This document shows positions 27,083 to 35,932 of a stretch of DNA of 57,515 bases, piece after piece. Both the position numbers and the translations under genes were made by a program. How positions within the stretch are numbered: the first letter of the stretch is position 1; every line of letters starts with the position of its first letter. Below the pieces are notes generated by a model. It saw nothing but the letters and a program-made list of their open reading frames with translations, did no database searches and was not told where the DNA came from. This stretch comes from Sphingobacterium griseoflavum (GTDB taxonomy: Bacteria > Bacteroidota > Bacteroidia > Sphingobacteriales > Sphingobacteriaceae): positions 1 to 57,515 of the forward strand of contig NZ_BNAF01000019.1 in assembly GCF_014653155.1 (NCBI RefSeq), read 5' to 3'.

Positions 27083-28606
27083 ATGGACACACTGGCAGAT
27101 ATAATAGGATTACTAAACGATACCGATAAAAAGCGTTTTAAGCAGTTTTTGATGCGGAAAAATAAAAGGGAAGATGTTAAGAACGTTCATCTGTTTGATT
27201 TGATTGATACTGACGATATACCCTCCCTTAATAAAATGCTTCTCCAGTGGAAAAATCGGGATGCATACCATGCTTTGCGGAAAAGATTGCAGGATAGTTT
27301 ACTTCTATTTCTGTCCCAAAGGGCATTTGAAGATAGCCATTCCGATACCTACGAGGTACTTCGGCTTGTAGTTGTCGGGCGCTTCCTCTTGGAAAACGAT
27401 TTGGCTAAGGTCGCGTTTAAATGTTTGGACAAAGCCGAGCGTCTGGCACTTCAACTGGATCAGTTTAATCTATTGAATGAGCTTTTGCTTCTAAAGCTCC
27501 AATACGCCCACCTTCCGGAAGCCGAACCGCTAGACGCCCTCAGCCTTCGTTTCTTGCACAACCAGGAAAATATGCAGCGCGAGGCGAAGCTGCATATGGC
27601 CTACGCCTTCTTGCGAACAGAATTACAGGCCATACAGCTTCAGGGCAAAATCGTCCAGTTGAGCAGCTTAATTATTACGACTATCCGGAAATATAGGATC
27701 GGCATCAAGGAGCTGATGACCTATAAGTCGATCTACCAAATTCTATTTATCGCCAACGAGTATGCGGCTATCCAGCAAAACTATACGTTGATCGAGCGGT
27801 ACATAAAACGAGCACACTGCTTCATGGAAGATCAGCCCGAGCAAAAACCTGCACATCTTTTCTATCGAATATCCATCGCTTACTTTCTGGCCAATTTCCA
27901 GTTGCGACGCAAGGATTTTGATCGCAGTAAGGCTTACCTACAGGAAATGATGGAATTGATGGGTACGACTACCCGTTATTATCGCATATTTTATCTACGG
28001 CATCAATTGTTGTGTGCGCTCAACCTGTATTTTTGCGGTCAAGCTGACGCCGCTATTCGGCTGTCGCAAGAGACCTTGTCTACAGTCAAATCTTCTGACA
28101 AAGCCGAGGATGTTGCGGATGTAAGGCTGGCGTTGACCATGTTTATGGCGCAATGCAATGATCGATTAAGCCTAAGGCAACTTTCGTTGCTAACCCATAC
28201 GGACGCTTGGTATGAAAAGAAGTTGGGCATGTTGTGGACCATTCGCAAAAATTTGATGGAGATTCTTGTGCATGCGCAATTCGAAAACATCGAGTTAGCC
28301 CTATCGCGAATAGGCACCTTCCGAAGGCGATACAAAAAATATCTACAAAGTACGGCCGAAGGACAGGTGCTATACTACCTTGACTTAGTGGAAAAAAGTC
28401 TGCTCAAACCCGATGTGGTCTTTCTAGATTCCTTCCAGGCAAAGGTGTGGCACTTGCTGGAGAACCCTGCAAATCAAGATATCTTTAATGCAAGCTTTAT
28501 TGCTTGGCTGATGGCGCGGTGGCAGAAGAAGACAGCCTACCAAGTTAGTCTAGACCTCGTGTGCCACACGCGCAAAGATCGCGAGGGATGGGTGTTTGAC
28601 CTATAG
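27083..28606 (+). CDS. Large helical (TPR-like) protein of unknown function
   Basis: The protein has 507 residues with no signal peptide. It is almost entirely helical, with repeats of TPR character (LAKVAFKCLDKAERLALQLDQ; FLANFQLRRKDFDRSKAYLQEM; FCGQADAAIRLSQETL). The N-terminus (LADIIGLLNDTDKKRFKQFL) may be a small separate domain. It is probably a scaffold in the cytosol; no enzyme motif is seen. It ends before a strong shared terminator. Confidence 0.65.
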   Translation: MDTLADIIGLLNDTDKKRFKQFLMRKNKREDVKNVHLFDLIDTDDIPSLNKMLLQWKNRDAYHALRKRLQDSLLLFLSQRAFEDSHSDTYEVLRLVVVGRFLLENDLAKVAFKCLDKAERLALQLDQFNLLNELLLLKLQYAHLPEAEPLDALSLRFLHNQENMQREAKLHMAYAFLRTELQAIQLQGKIVQLSSLIITTIRKYRIGIKELMTYKSIYQILFIANEYAAIQQNYTLIERYIKRAHCFMEDQPEQKPAHLFYRISIAYFLANFQLRRKDFDRSKAYLQEMMELMGTTTRYYRIFYLRHQLLCALNLYFCGQADAAIRLSQETLSTVKSSDKAEDVADVRLALTMFMAQCNDRLSLRQLSLLTHTDAWYEKKLGMLWTIRKNLMEILVHAQFENIELALSRIGTFRRRYKKYLQSTAEGQVLYYLDLVEKSLLKPDVVFLDSFQAKVWHLLENPANQDIFNASFIAWLMARWQKKTAYQVSLDLVCHTRKDREGWVFDL

Positions 28607-28662
28607 CTGCTGTTTAATGGCTTGAGGTGTCAGAGCGGGGAGATGTTACGCCGATTGAAGGC

Positions 28663-28710
28663 AATCTTATACCTGGCAATGTCTGTTTTCAGGTATAAGA
28701 TTGTTTTCTT
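28663..28710. terminator. Bidirectional terminator between convergent genes
   Basis: A perfect 13-bp stem, AATCTTATACCTG / CAGGTATAAGATT, with a 14-base loop is followed by GTTTTCTTT on the plus strand. It separates the helical-repeat gene from the DnaJ-KTSC gene. Confidence 0.85.
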
Positions 28711-28719
28711 TGCGCGCCG

Positions 28720-29163
28720 CTATTCGGCTGTCTTTAGAATGTTGCGGTATAAATATTTGGGGTAGATATGTCGTTTCGCAAAGCGGGCCGGAGAGTCGGC
28801 GTTTACCAGTTTGATGTATTCATTGCGTGGCACGTTAAAATACTCATATTTACTGCCATCGAGAAAGCTGATCGTTAGGATGTGTCCTTTCCAATCAAAA
28901 TCATTGATATTGGATTTCTCAATCGTGTTTTGATAAATCGGACGTTGATTGTCCAATGTTTCTGGACATATACTTACCAGAAAATGGTAGGCCTCGATCA
29001 TCTCCTTGCTTTTTTCTTCGGCGTTACGAAGACCTTCCTCATCATTCACAAATTTATCGGGATGACACTCTTTCATAATTTGGCGATAGCGGGACTTTAG
29101 GGCGCTAAGGTCTGCTTTACTATCCAAATCTAAAAGTTTTCTGTAGTCTGCTATTTTTTTCAT
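28720..29163 (-). CDS. DnaJ-domain and KTSC-domain protein
   Basis: The protein has 147 residues. The N-terminal J domain (YRKLLDLDSKADLSALKSRY) carries the HPD motif (KECHPDKF) that stimulates Hsp70 ATPase. After residue 80 a KTSC-type domain follows (SNINDFDWKGHILTISFLDG, YEYFNVP, ARFAKRHIYPKY). It is probably a specialised cytosolic co-chaperone; the client is unknown. Confidence 0.88.
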   Translation of the reverse strand: MKKIADYRKLLDLDSKADLSALKSRYRQIMKECHPDKFVNDEEGLRNAEEKSKEMIEAYHFLVSICPETLDNQRPIYQNTIEKSNINDFDWKGHILTISFLDGSKYEYFNVPRNEYIKLVNADSPARFAKRHIYPKYLYRNILKTAE

Positions 29164-29263
29164 CGGCGCAAAGGTAGGTATTCTCTTTCACTGGTTCAAC
29201 AAAAAGATTGCGACAGGTGGCAATATGCTCTTCATAATCAGCTCATCGCGGCGACGTGGGCGC

Positions 29264-29947
29264 TCATCCACTGAGCTGGCCTGCCGTAGACAGGTACTCC
29301 CGTATCAATGCGCTAAGTTCTGTTGCCCGATTTAAAGTCATGAAATGTCCCGCATGGAGCAACTGTATATCACTTTTGATGAATCTTATCGGCAGAACCC
29401 GATCTGCTGTGCCATGTATATGGAGCACCTGCATAGGAGCTTCTTTGTTCGTCCACAATGCAATTTGACGGAGCGCCCAAGCTAAAAAATCAGGATCTGT
29501 GTCTCGTAAGATTTCCCTTAAAAGTTTCCTCTCCCATGTGGAAGAGGTGCCAAACAGCCAATACAAAAATAGGCTGGGCCTTTTAAATAATTTTGTTGGC
29601 AGCAAAGCGTGCAGGCGCATTTTTCCGGCCCAACGGAAATAGGGAGGTATTTCATCGTGCGACTTGGCTGATGCTAAGAGCACCACTCGCTCGACCGCAA
29701 TAAGCTTGGCGATCTCTACGGCAATCATCCCTCCAAAAGATAGGCCAATCAATATTGGTTTGTCATGTTTTATCTGCTCGAGCAACCGCGCTGCATAATC
29801 GGCCATGGATTCATTTTTAAACGCGGAGATCCACCGGATGTGGTGTATCGTACTGGGATCGAGGTCGAGTTTTTGAAAAGCTCGTTCATCGGCGCCCAAA
29901 CCGCTAAAAATATAGATGTTTTTGTGTTGCTGCAGTTCGTCAGACAT
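29264..29947 (-). CDS. Alpha/beta hydrolase
   Basis: The protein has 227 residues from ATG 29947. The frame extends upstream to 30085 but overlaps the MBL gene and lacks hydrolase homology there, so the shorter start is preferred. The nucleophile elbow is PILIGLSFGGMIA (Ser in GLSFGG). A late Asp (HGTADRVLP) and His (LLHAGHFM) complete the triad. The substrate is unknown. It lies downstream of the MBL hydrolase on the same strand, probably co-transcribed. Confidence 0.85.
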   Translation of the reverse strand: MSDELQQHKNIYIFSGLGADERAFQKLDLDPSTIHHIRWISAFKNESMADYAARLLEQIKHDKPILIGLSFGGMIAVEIAKLIAVERVVLLASAKSHDEIPPYFRWAGKMRLHALLPTKLFKRPSLFLYWLFGTSSTWERKLLREILRDTDPDFLAWALRQIALWTNKEAPMQVLHIHGTADRVLPIRFIKSDIQLLHAGHFMTLNRATELSALIREYLSTAGQLSG

Positions 29948-30069
29948 CGTTGTGCATTCTTCTGTTTTGTTGTTTGTTTTATTCTTGCCACATGAGCGCG
30001 CTACAGGAAAAGCCGTCGCTTTTTGTTCCGATCCGCTAAGGAAATTCGTTAGGATGCGGTTTGCGTGGC

Positions 30070-31197
30070 CTAATCGACATGCCACCAGTTGGTAAAGGTT
30101 TGTGTACTGTCCCTCAAACGTAGCGGTTCGCCAATTTTTGGCGTCAACAACGGCAAATGCTGTTCCTCGGATATACGAGCGATGTTGTCTAACGGTTCAT
30201 ACCAAGCATGTTTTCCCAGCGCAAATTTTGAATGATGGATGGTCATAAAACGCTTTGGCTGTAGGTCATCAACGGCCTTAATCAGATCTTTGGGCAGTAA
30301 ATGTATATATCTCCAGTCCTCGTTATATTGTCCATTCTCGATAATGGCGAGATCAATGGTTTCGAATTTGTTTTTGATCATTTTGAAATGCCCATCGTAA
30401 CCAGTGTCGCCAGAGAGGTAGATGTTGCCATATGAGCTCTGCAGCATGTAGGCTGCCCAAAGTGATTGGTTCCTTTTCAAACCGCGACCAGAGAAATGTC
30501 TGGCGGGCAATGCCGTCAGCTTCATTTTGTCGCCAATCATCACCTGCTCGTTCCAATCCACCTCTGTGACGATATCTGAATTAAAACCCCAGTGTTCCAG
30601 ATGTGCACCAACACCCAATGGACAAATGACGGATTTTATCCGTTCCCGAAGTTCCAGCATGGTATGGTAATCAAGATGGTCCCAGTGGTCGTGGGTAATC
30701 AGTAGCAGGTCTATCGGCGGAATATCCATGGGACGGTATCGGTCTGATCCAAGAAATGGTTTGTTTAAAAAGGACACCGGCGAAGCAGATATCAAAACTG
30801 GGTCAACCAGAATGCGTTTGCCCTCCAACTGCAGAAACAAAGAAGAATGACCAAGCCATACCAAAACATCTTCTCCTGCGGGCAATTCTGCAAGCACTGT
30901 TTTTTCGGTAGGAAGCGTTTCCCTCGGAACCAGATCTTCGACTTTCGCGAACAAAAACTCCCAAGTGCTTTGCAACAGTGACTTGTCGCTGCTCATAACT
31001 TCAGTCGGAGCCGCATTTTCGAATGCCCCATTTTTGTATTGCGGAGATTGCTTGATACGTTGTAGTCTACTGCCGTCTGGCGATTTGCCAAATTGCCGGC
31101 TATTCAAGAAAATGGTGGCCGATACTGCGACCAATACCACAAGTGTCGCCAATGTGTAGGCTGTATATTTTAGTACTTGCTTTGCTTTAAATGTCAT
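30070..31197 (-). CDS. MBL-fold metal-dependent hydrolase (NAPE-PLD/UlaG-like), membrane-anchored
   Basis: The protein has 375 residues. One N-terminal membrane segment (TAYTLATLVVLVAVSATIFL) anchors it. The catalytic HxHxDH motif is in LLITHDHWDHLDY. Further metal ligands are in ALPARHFSGRG, IYLSGDTGYDGH and MTIHHSKFALG, and WLGHSSLFLQLEGKRILVDP is the N-terminal signature. The set and length fit the NAPE-PLD-like branch. It probably faces the periplasm; the substrate is unknown. Confidence 0.9.
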   Translation of the reverse strand: MTFKAKQVLKYTAYTLATLVVLVAVSATIFLNSRQFGKSPDGSRLQRIKQSPQYKNGAFENAAPTEVMSSDKSLLQSTWEFLFAKVEDLVPRETLPTEKTVLAELPAGEDVLVWLGHSSLFLQLEGKRILVDPVLISASPVSFLNKPFLGSDRYRPMDIPPIDLLLITHDHWDHLDYHTMLELRERIKSVICPLGVGAHLEHWGFNSDIVTEVDWNEQVMIGDKMKLTALPARHFSGRGLKRNQSLWAAYMLQSSYGNIYLSGDTGYDGHFKMIKNKFETIDLAIIENGQYNEDWRYIHLLPKDLIKAVDDLQPKRFMTIHHSKFALGKHAWYEPLDNIARISEEQHLPLLTPKIGEPLRLRDSTQTFTNWWHVD

Positions 31198-31373
31198 TAT
31201 GCTCGGTATATGATTGAAAAATCGCCATCGCGAGGCGACAATCGATGTGAATTTAAGATAAAAAAATTGTAAAATAAAAGCGTTTGCGGGACCTAGCCTT
31301 TGTCATTCGCTTTTTTTGTGCTATTTTGCAGTACATTGAATTTCGGTTCATGCTATCTAACGATCTTCAAACT

Positions 31374-31715
31374 ATGGCAAAGCAATTTTTTATTCCGGAT
31401 TCTCCCTACCTCCCTCGTGATCTTGCCGGGCAACAGCAAAAGACCCAGCTGTATTTGCAGTCGTTGTTGCCATCGGTTGCTGATGAATCTTTAACGGATA
31501 AAACCGTTTATTCGTTTAGCTATGTCGATAGCAATAATGATGAGATCGTCTATACGGTTGGTAAAGAACATCCTTTTAAAAGTGCAAAAGTACTGCTTGT
31601 TTGCAAAGCAGCTGAAGTATTTTACGTATTTTCCGATGAAAGAGGGCTCAAGCCAGAGCGCCTTGATTTTAGTGGTCATAGCATAGCTGATTTGCAATTT
31701 TTCGATCTATTTTAA
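31374..31715 (+). CDS. Hypothetical protein
   Basis: The protein has 113 residues from ATG 31374 (ATG 31350 is also possible). It has an N-terminal FFIPDSPYLPRDLAGQQQK helix, then beta segments (YSFSYVDSNNDEIVYTV, KVLLVCKAAEVFYVFSD). No family recognised; probably cytosolic. Confidence 0.55.
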   Translation: MAKQFFIPDSPYLPRDLAGQQQKTQLYLQSLLPSVADESLTDKTVYSFSYVDSNNDEIVYTVGKEHPFKSAKVLLVCKAAEVFYVFSDERGLKPERLDFSGHSIADLQFFDLF

Positions 31716-32088
31716 GAAGGTGGTGGGCTTTTGATAAGATCTGTCTATTTTTTGATCGTTTTCGGTTGTATACAGCGGTTATAACGTTCGGTTTATTCAT
31801 GTTGGACACGATTTTATTTTCATTAATGCTCTTGCATTTATTATTTTTTATTTTTCTGCCCATTTAATGCCTTTTCATTGCTGATTGTTTTTAAAACGTG
31901 GTTCTTAAGTCATTTTTTTTGGCTCTATATTGAAATTTTTTCAAAAGTGATGCATCGCATTGTTTTAGCTTAAGGCAATAGCTAAGTTTGAAAAAGATAG
32001 ACAAAACGCTTGAGGTTTTATTTGCTATGCACAACTAGCAGTGAAGCAAAGAGCAACATGCTGGATCGGCATTAATGATCAAAAAAGA
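31716..32088. other. Intergenic, AT-rich
   Basis: No supported gene in this AT-rich stretch. It ends at the shared terminator downstream of vsr. Confidence 0.5.
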
Positions 32089-32120
32089 AGCTGCATTCTC
32101 CCCAGAGTGCAGCTTTTTTT
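32089..32120. terminator. Bidirectional terminator downstream of vsr
   Basis: AGCTGCATTC / GAGTGCAGCT pairs over 10 bases (one G-T) with a 6-base loop. Seven Ts follow on the plus strand and a TTCTTTTTT tract on the minus strand. Confidence 0.8.
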
Positions 32121-32170
32121 GAAATCAGGTTAAGGAGGAGCGGAGATTAGTGACTGCGCTCGTGGCAACA

Positions 32171-32653
32171 CTAGCGGTATTGCCTTCTGGTTTCTAAAAA
32201 AAGGTCAATTTCATTTAATACGACAGGGAGTTTTTTCAATATATCCTGTGACCAAAATCGCAACACAGTATAGCCCATATCACGTAAGGCACGATTGGTG
32301 CGATCGTCCTTTTGCATGTTTCTCTCTATTTTCGGGATCCAAAATCGCCGATTCGACTTGATGCGTTGTCTGCTGTTCTTCCAGTCAAAGCCATGCCAAA
32401 ACTCGCCGTCGACGAAGATCGCCAATTTGTATTTTTTGATGACGATATCGGGGCGCCCCGGCAAGGATTTGTCATGGAGGCGAAAGCGTATGTTCTTCGC
32501 CCACATTGCTTGCCGCAACAGGCGCTCGGGCTTCGTGTTCTTCCCTTTGATACGGGACATTATATGGCTGCGCTGCTGGCTGGTGTAAAAACCGAACGAT
32601 TCCGAAAAACGCGGAACATGGATCTTAGCCTCTTCTTCTTCGTAGTTGCACAT
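32171..32653 (-). CDS. vsr: Very short patch repair endonuclease (Vsr)
   Basis: The protein has 160 residues. The Vsr core is visible: HIMSRIKGKNTKPERLLRQA, the metal-binding Asp in SLPGRPDIVI, and AIFVDGEFWHGFDW with the catalytic-region His. The E. coli FTHGCFWH segment reads FVDGEFWHG here, a form common outside enterobacteria. Vsr nicks beside T:G mismatches arising from 5-methylcytosine deamination. It is normally linked to a cytosine-5 methyltransferase, but none is encoded in this window, so it appears orphan. The first 20 residues extend beyond the usual start. Confidence 0.92.
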   Translation of the reverse strand: MCNYEEEEAKIHVPRFSESFGFYTSQQRSHIMSRIKGKNTKPERLLRQAMWAKNIRFRLHDKSLPGRPDIVIKKYKLAIFVDGEFWHGFDWKNSRQRIKSNRRFWIPKIERNMQKDDRTNRALRDMGYTVLRFWSQDILKKLPVVLNEIDLFLETRRQYR

Positions 32654-32756
32654 GTTCTTAGCCGATTAAAATTTTGCTCTGGCTACCATTAGCACAGCGA
32701 AAGGGCATTAATTGTTTTTTGCGCCCCCCTTTATCTGCCCATTTGCCATAACAAAA

Positions 32757-32816
32757 AATCCTGAAGCGGGGAGCATCAGGATCTTAACTAACTAACCAAT
32801 TATTATTAACCTAAAT
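32757..32816 (-). terminator. Minus-strand terminator with conserved TAGGTTAATAATAATTGGTT leader
   Basis: Directly after the stop of the 78-residue minus-strand frame, TAGGTTAATAATAATTGGTT leads into TTAGTTAAG, a TCCTGA / TCAGGA stem with a G/C-rich loop, and a T-run. It is the second copy of the element at 22861-22919. Limits are approximate. Confidence 0.55.
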
Positions 32817-32822
32817 TATGAA

Positions 32823-33059
32823 TTATCTATATAACGCAGGGCCATATGCTTTTAGTATGTCGTCTACAAGAAAAATTTTTTTTACTATAACTGCGCTTTT
32901 AAGAACTATTTTATTTGCCGCAGCGTCATATTCTTGCATTTGCCCGACGAAAGAAAAAGTATTATGTCGTACATTGTAACACATAAGATGATCCCAAGCA
33001 ATGATCTTGAATAGTTGAGTGTAGTTAGCAAAGTGCTTGTTAGCAAGACGATGATCCAT
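32823..33059 (-). CDS. Small hypothetical protein
   Basis: The protein has 78 residues (MDHRLANKHFANYTQLFKII; FSFVGQMQEYDAAANKIVLK; VDDILKAYGPALYR). The charged/hydrophobic pattern is protein-like, and a terminator follows its stop. An opposing 53-codon plus-strand frame at 32818-32979 is less convincing. No family recognised. Confidence 0.45.
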   Translation of the reverse strand: MDHRLANKHFANYTQLFKIIAWDHLMCYNVRHNTFSFVGQMQEYDAAANKIVLKSAVIVKKIFLVDDILKAYGPALYR

Positions 33060-33068
33060 TCACGCGTG

Positions 33069-33087
33069 CTACTACTACTACTACTAC
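33069..33087 (+). repeat. (CTA)6 trinucleotide repeat
   Basis: Six CTA units plus one C lie 25 bases upstream of the VWA gene start. Copy-number change here could alter the 5' UTR. Confidence 0.8.
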
Positions 33088-33111
33088 GATCATCGACAAA
33101 ACATTCATGAG

Positions 33112-34233
33112 ATGAAAAATGCGGAAAGAAATAGAGGCTTTGTCTTCAAGCAATATGAAGAACCTTTTCAAACGCCTTTTGACAAGTTGTTTGATATTTT
33201 TATGGAGCTCATCACCCATACCTCTGGTGATTTCGATGAAGCGATCGATTGGTTGCGGCAATTGGATAGGGAATTTAAGTTGACCACCCCAGACTACACA
33301 ATCGACGATTTCATTGAGGACTTGAAAAAGAGGGGCTATATTAAGGAGCGGTTGCAACCGGATGGTAGCGGTGGTGTAGATATCAGCTCAAAACTGGAGA
33401 AAGCTTTGCGCCAAAATGCGTTAGAACAGATCTTCGGCAAGATGCGCAAAGGAAATTCCGGCAACCATAAGACCAAGCATAGCGGCCGTAGCGATGAGAG
33501 CACCGGCGACCATCGAAGTTATCAATATGGGGATAACCTCGACAAGATTGCCATGACCGAAAGTTTAAAAAACGCGCAGGTGAATCACGGCTTGGGTGAC
33601 TTTAGTCTGTCGGAAGACGATCTGGTCGTGGAAGATACACAGTTTAAGTCGCAGATGAGCACCGTGCTGATGATCGATATCAGCCATAGCATGATCCTTT
33701 ACGGTGAAGATCGCATTACCCCGGCCAAAAAGGTGGCGATGGCGTTGTCTGAGCTTATCCTTACCCGCTACCCAAAGGATTCGTTGGATGTCATTGTTTT
33801 TGGAAATGACGCCTGGCCCATCGCGATCCGTGATCTTCCTTATCTTCAGGTAGGGCCATTTCACACCAACACGGTGGCTGGTGTGCAGCTGGCCATGGAT
33901 ATTTTGAGACGCAAACGCCACGCCAACAAACAGATTTTTATGATCACCGATGGCAAACCCAGCTGCCTGAACATGCCGGATGGCTCCTATTACAAGAATC
34001 CAATGGGGCTCGATCCATTCATTACCAACAAATGTTATAGCATGGCGGCGCAAGCGCGTAAATTGGGTATCCCCATCACCACTTTCATGATCACCAGCGA
34101 TCCCTATCTACAAGAATTTGTAGATGAGTTTACGGCGTCGAATAGGGGAAAAGCCTATTACACCGGATTGGGCAACTTGGGCGAAATGATTTTTGCCGAT
34201 TACGAAGACAGCCGAAAAAAGCGGTTGCGTTAA
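33112..34233 (+). CDS. VWA domain protein, partner of a MoxR-type ATPase
   Basis: The protein has 373 residues and is cytosolic. A helical N-terminal region (about 1-110) precedes a VWA domain with a MIDAS motif (VLMIDISHSMI, D-x-S-x-S), the downstream Thr (FHTNTVAGVQ) and FMITDGKPS (Asp-Gly). The gene directly downstream encodes an AAA+ MoxR/ChlI-like ATPase. Such VWA-AAA+ pairs act as chaperone-like assemblies that remodel or metallate client proteins; the client is unknown here. A (CTA)6 repeat lies just upstream. Confidence 0.85.
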   Translation: MKNAERNRGFVFKQYEEPFQTPFDKLFDIFMELITHTSGDFDEAIDWLRQLDREFKLTTPDYTIDDFIEDLKKRGYIKERLQPDGSGGVDISSKLEKALRQNALEQIFGKMRKGNSGNHKTKHSGRSDESTGDHRSYQYGDNLDKIAMTESLKNAQVNHGLGDFSLSEDDLVVEDTQFKSQMSTVLMIDISHSMILYGEDRITPAKKVAMALSELILTRYPKDSLDVIVFGNDAWPIAIRDLPYLQVGPFHTNTVAGVQLAMDILRRKRHANKQIFMITDGKPSCLNMPDGSYYKNPMGLDPFITNKCYSMAAQARKLGIPITTFMITSDPYLQEFVDEFTASNRGKAYYTGLGNLGEMIFADYEDSRKKRLR

Positions 34234-34317
34234 CACAAAGAAGAACAAACAAAAAGGCATTGCAGAGCATGCACCACACAAGAAGTTAGCTACGCAGCGT
34301 GCCCTAAAAAAACAAAT

Positions 34318-35781
34318 ATGGATTATACAACAATCAAAACCTTCGGCGACCTCAAAGCGTCAGGTTATACGCAAAAAGGCATTAAAGAGGAGCTACGCCA
34401 AAACCTTATCGAAAAAATTCGTCACGGACAAACAGTCTTCGAGGGCGTGTATGGTTACGAGGATACCGTGATCCCGGAGTTAGAGCGGGCTATCCTCTCC
34501 AAACACAATATCAATTTACTTGGCCTTCGTGGTCAGGCAAAAACTAGGCTGGCACGGCTGATGGTTAACCTATTGGACGAATATATACCGATCGTGGCTG
34601 GTTCGGAGATCAACGACGATCCTTTTCGTCCCATCTCGCGTTACGCCATCACGATGCTGCAAGAGCAGGGTGACAGCACGCCCATAAGCTGGCTTCATCG
34701 ATCGGAGCGCTTCGCGGAAAAGTTGGCGACACCAGATGTTACCGTGGCAGATCTGATCGGCGATGTCGATCCCATTAAGGCGGCCAATATGCGGCTGAGT
34801 TATGCAGATGATCGCGTAATACACTTCGGTATGATCCCGCGTGCCAACCGCTGCATCTTCGTTATCAACGAGCTGCCCGATTTGCAAGCACGTATCCAAG
34901 TGGCTCTCTTTAATATTTTGCAGGAAGGAGATATCCAGATCCGAGGCTTCAAGCTCCGCCTACCGCTCGATTTACAGTTTGTGTTCACCGCCAATCCAGA
35001 AGATTACACCAATCGGGGCAGTATCGTTACGCCGCTCAAAGACCGGATAGGCTCACAGATCCTAACGCACTACCCGCGCTCGGTGGCCGTAGCCAAAACA
35101 ATTACGCAGCAGGAAGCCGGGCTTGAGGTTGCGCAAAAGGAACATATCTATGTGCCCGAGCTCGCGCTGGACATTTTGGAGCAGGTCAGCTTTGAGGCGC
35201 GTGCAAGCGAGTTTATCGACGCCAAAAGTGGCGTCAGCGCGCGCATGGGCATCACCGCTTTCCAGAATCTATTGAGCACGGCCGAGCTGCGCATGCTGCG
35301 CAATGGCGACAGCGCGACGTCTGTACGTCTCGGCGACTTCCTCGGTATCATACCTGCTATCACCGGTAAGGTAGAGCTGCTCTATGAGGGCGAACAGGAG
35401 GGGGCATCCGCCGTGGCCATCACGCTGATCGAAAGCGCAATCAAAACATTGTTCCCAACGCTCTTTCCCAAGATCGAAAAGCTGGAGCGCGAAAATGAAC
35501 GCTACCCTTACGATGATATTGTACGCTGGTTTGCCGATTCGGACGGTATCCAGTTGCCTGACGAGCTTACGAATGCCGAGTACCACCAGACGCTAGAACA
35601 AATAGAAGCGGTACAAAAGCTGATCGCGAAGTATCAGCCCGATACCAAAAAAGAAGACATTTACTTTGTAAGCGAATTTGTCCTATGGGGTTTAACGCTC
35701 TTTAGCAAATTGAGCAAATACCGCGTTGACAATGGCCTTCAGTTCCAAGATTCTTTTCAAGGATATTTAAGGAATCTGTAA
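34318..35781 (+). CDS. MoxR/magnesium-chelatase-like AAA+ ATPase
   Basis: The protein has 487 residues. Walker A is GLRGQAKT (G-x-x-G-x-A-K-T). The Walker B position reads CIFVINELPDL, with Asn-Glu in place of the usual Asp-Glu. Sensor 1 is FTANPEDY, and VTPLKDRIGSQI is the arginine-finger region. The remainder is a helical lid and C-terminal extension. It is probably a hexameric partner of the VWA protein 84 bases upstream. The pair ends at a clear terminator (35804-35841). Confidence 0.88.
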   Translation: MDYTTIKTFGDLKASGYTQKGIKEELRQNLIEKIRHGQTVFEGVYGYEDTVIPELERAILSKHNINLLGLRGQAKTRLARLMVNLLDEYIPIVAGSEINDDPFRPISRYAITMLQEQGDSTPISWLHRSERFAEKLATPDVTVADLIGDVDPIKAANMRLSYADDRVIHFGMIPRANRCIFVINELPDLQARIQVALFNILQEGDIQIRGFKLRLPLDLQFVFTANPEDYTNRGSIVTPLKDRIGSQILTHYPRSVAVAKTITQQEAGLEVAQKEHIYVPELALDILEQVSFEARASEFIDAKSGVSARMGITAFQNLLSTAELRMLRNGDSATSVRLGDFLGIIPAITGKVELLYEGEQEGASAVAITLIESAIKTLFPTLFPKIEKLERENERYPYDDIVRWFADSDGIQLPDELTNAEYHQTLEQIEAVQKLIAKYQPDTKKEDIYFVSEFVLWGLTLFSKLSKYRVDNGLQFQDSFQGYLRNL

Positions 35782-35803
35782 CAGTAGGCCAATGAGCATA
35801 GCT

Positions 35804-35841
35804 GCGGTCGTAAATCCCTATTTTTCCGGCCGCTTTTTTTT
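35804..35841 (+). terminator. Rho-independent terminator after the VWA-AAA+ operon
   Basis: GCGGTCG / CGGCCGC (7 bp, one G-T) is followed by eight Ts. Confidence 0.85.
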
Positions 35842-35932
35842 GTGATTGGATTCATGCAGTGTATAGATGCAAGTCGCTCATGCTCGTGGGTGAAATGCGC
35901 TACAAACTTTTTTAGTTGTATGCATCATCGCA

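Noticed and set aside
32400..32450. Aberrant active site in Vsr (FVDGEFWHG instead of FTHGCFWH)
   Set aside because: Asp at the first His position is common in non-enterobacterial Vsr proteins, so it is not evidence of inactivation.
32818..32979. 53-codon plus-strand frame with a hydrophobic stretch after the ATTAACCTA motif
   Set aside because: It overlaps a more protein-like minus-strand frame, and the hairpin before it has its T-run on the minus strand.
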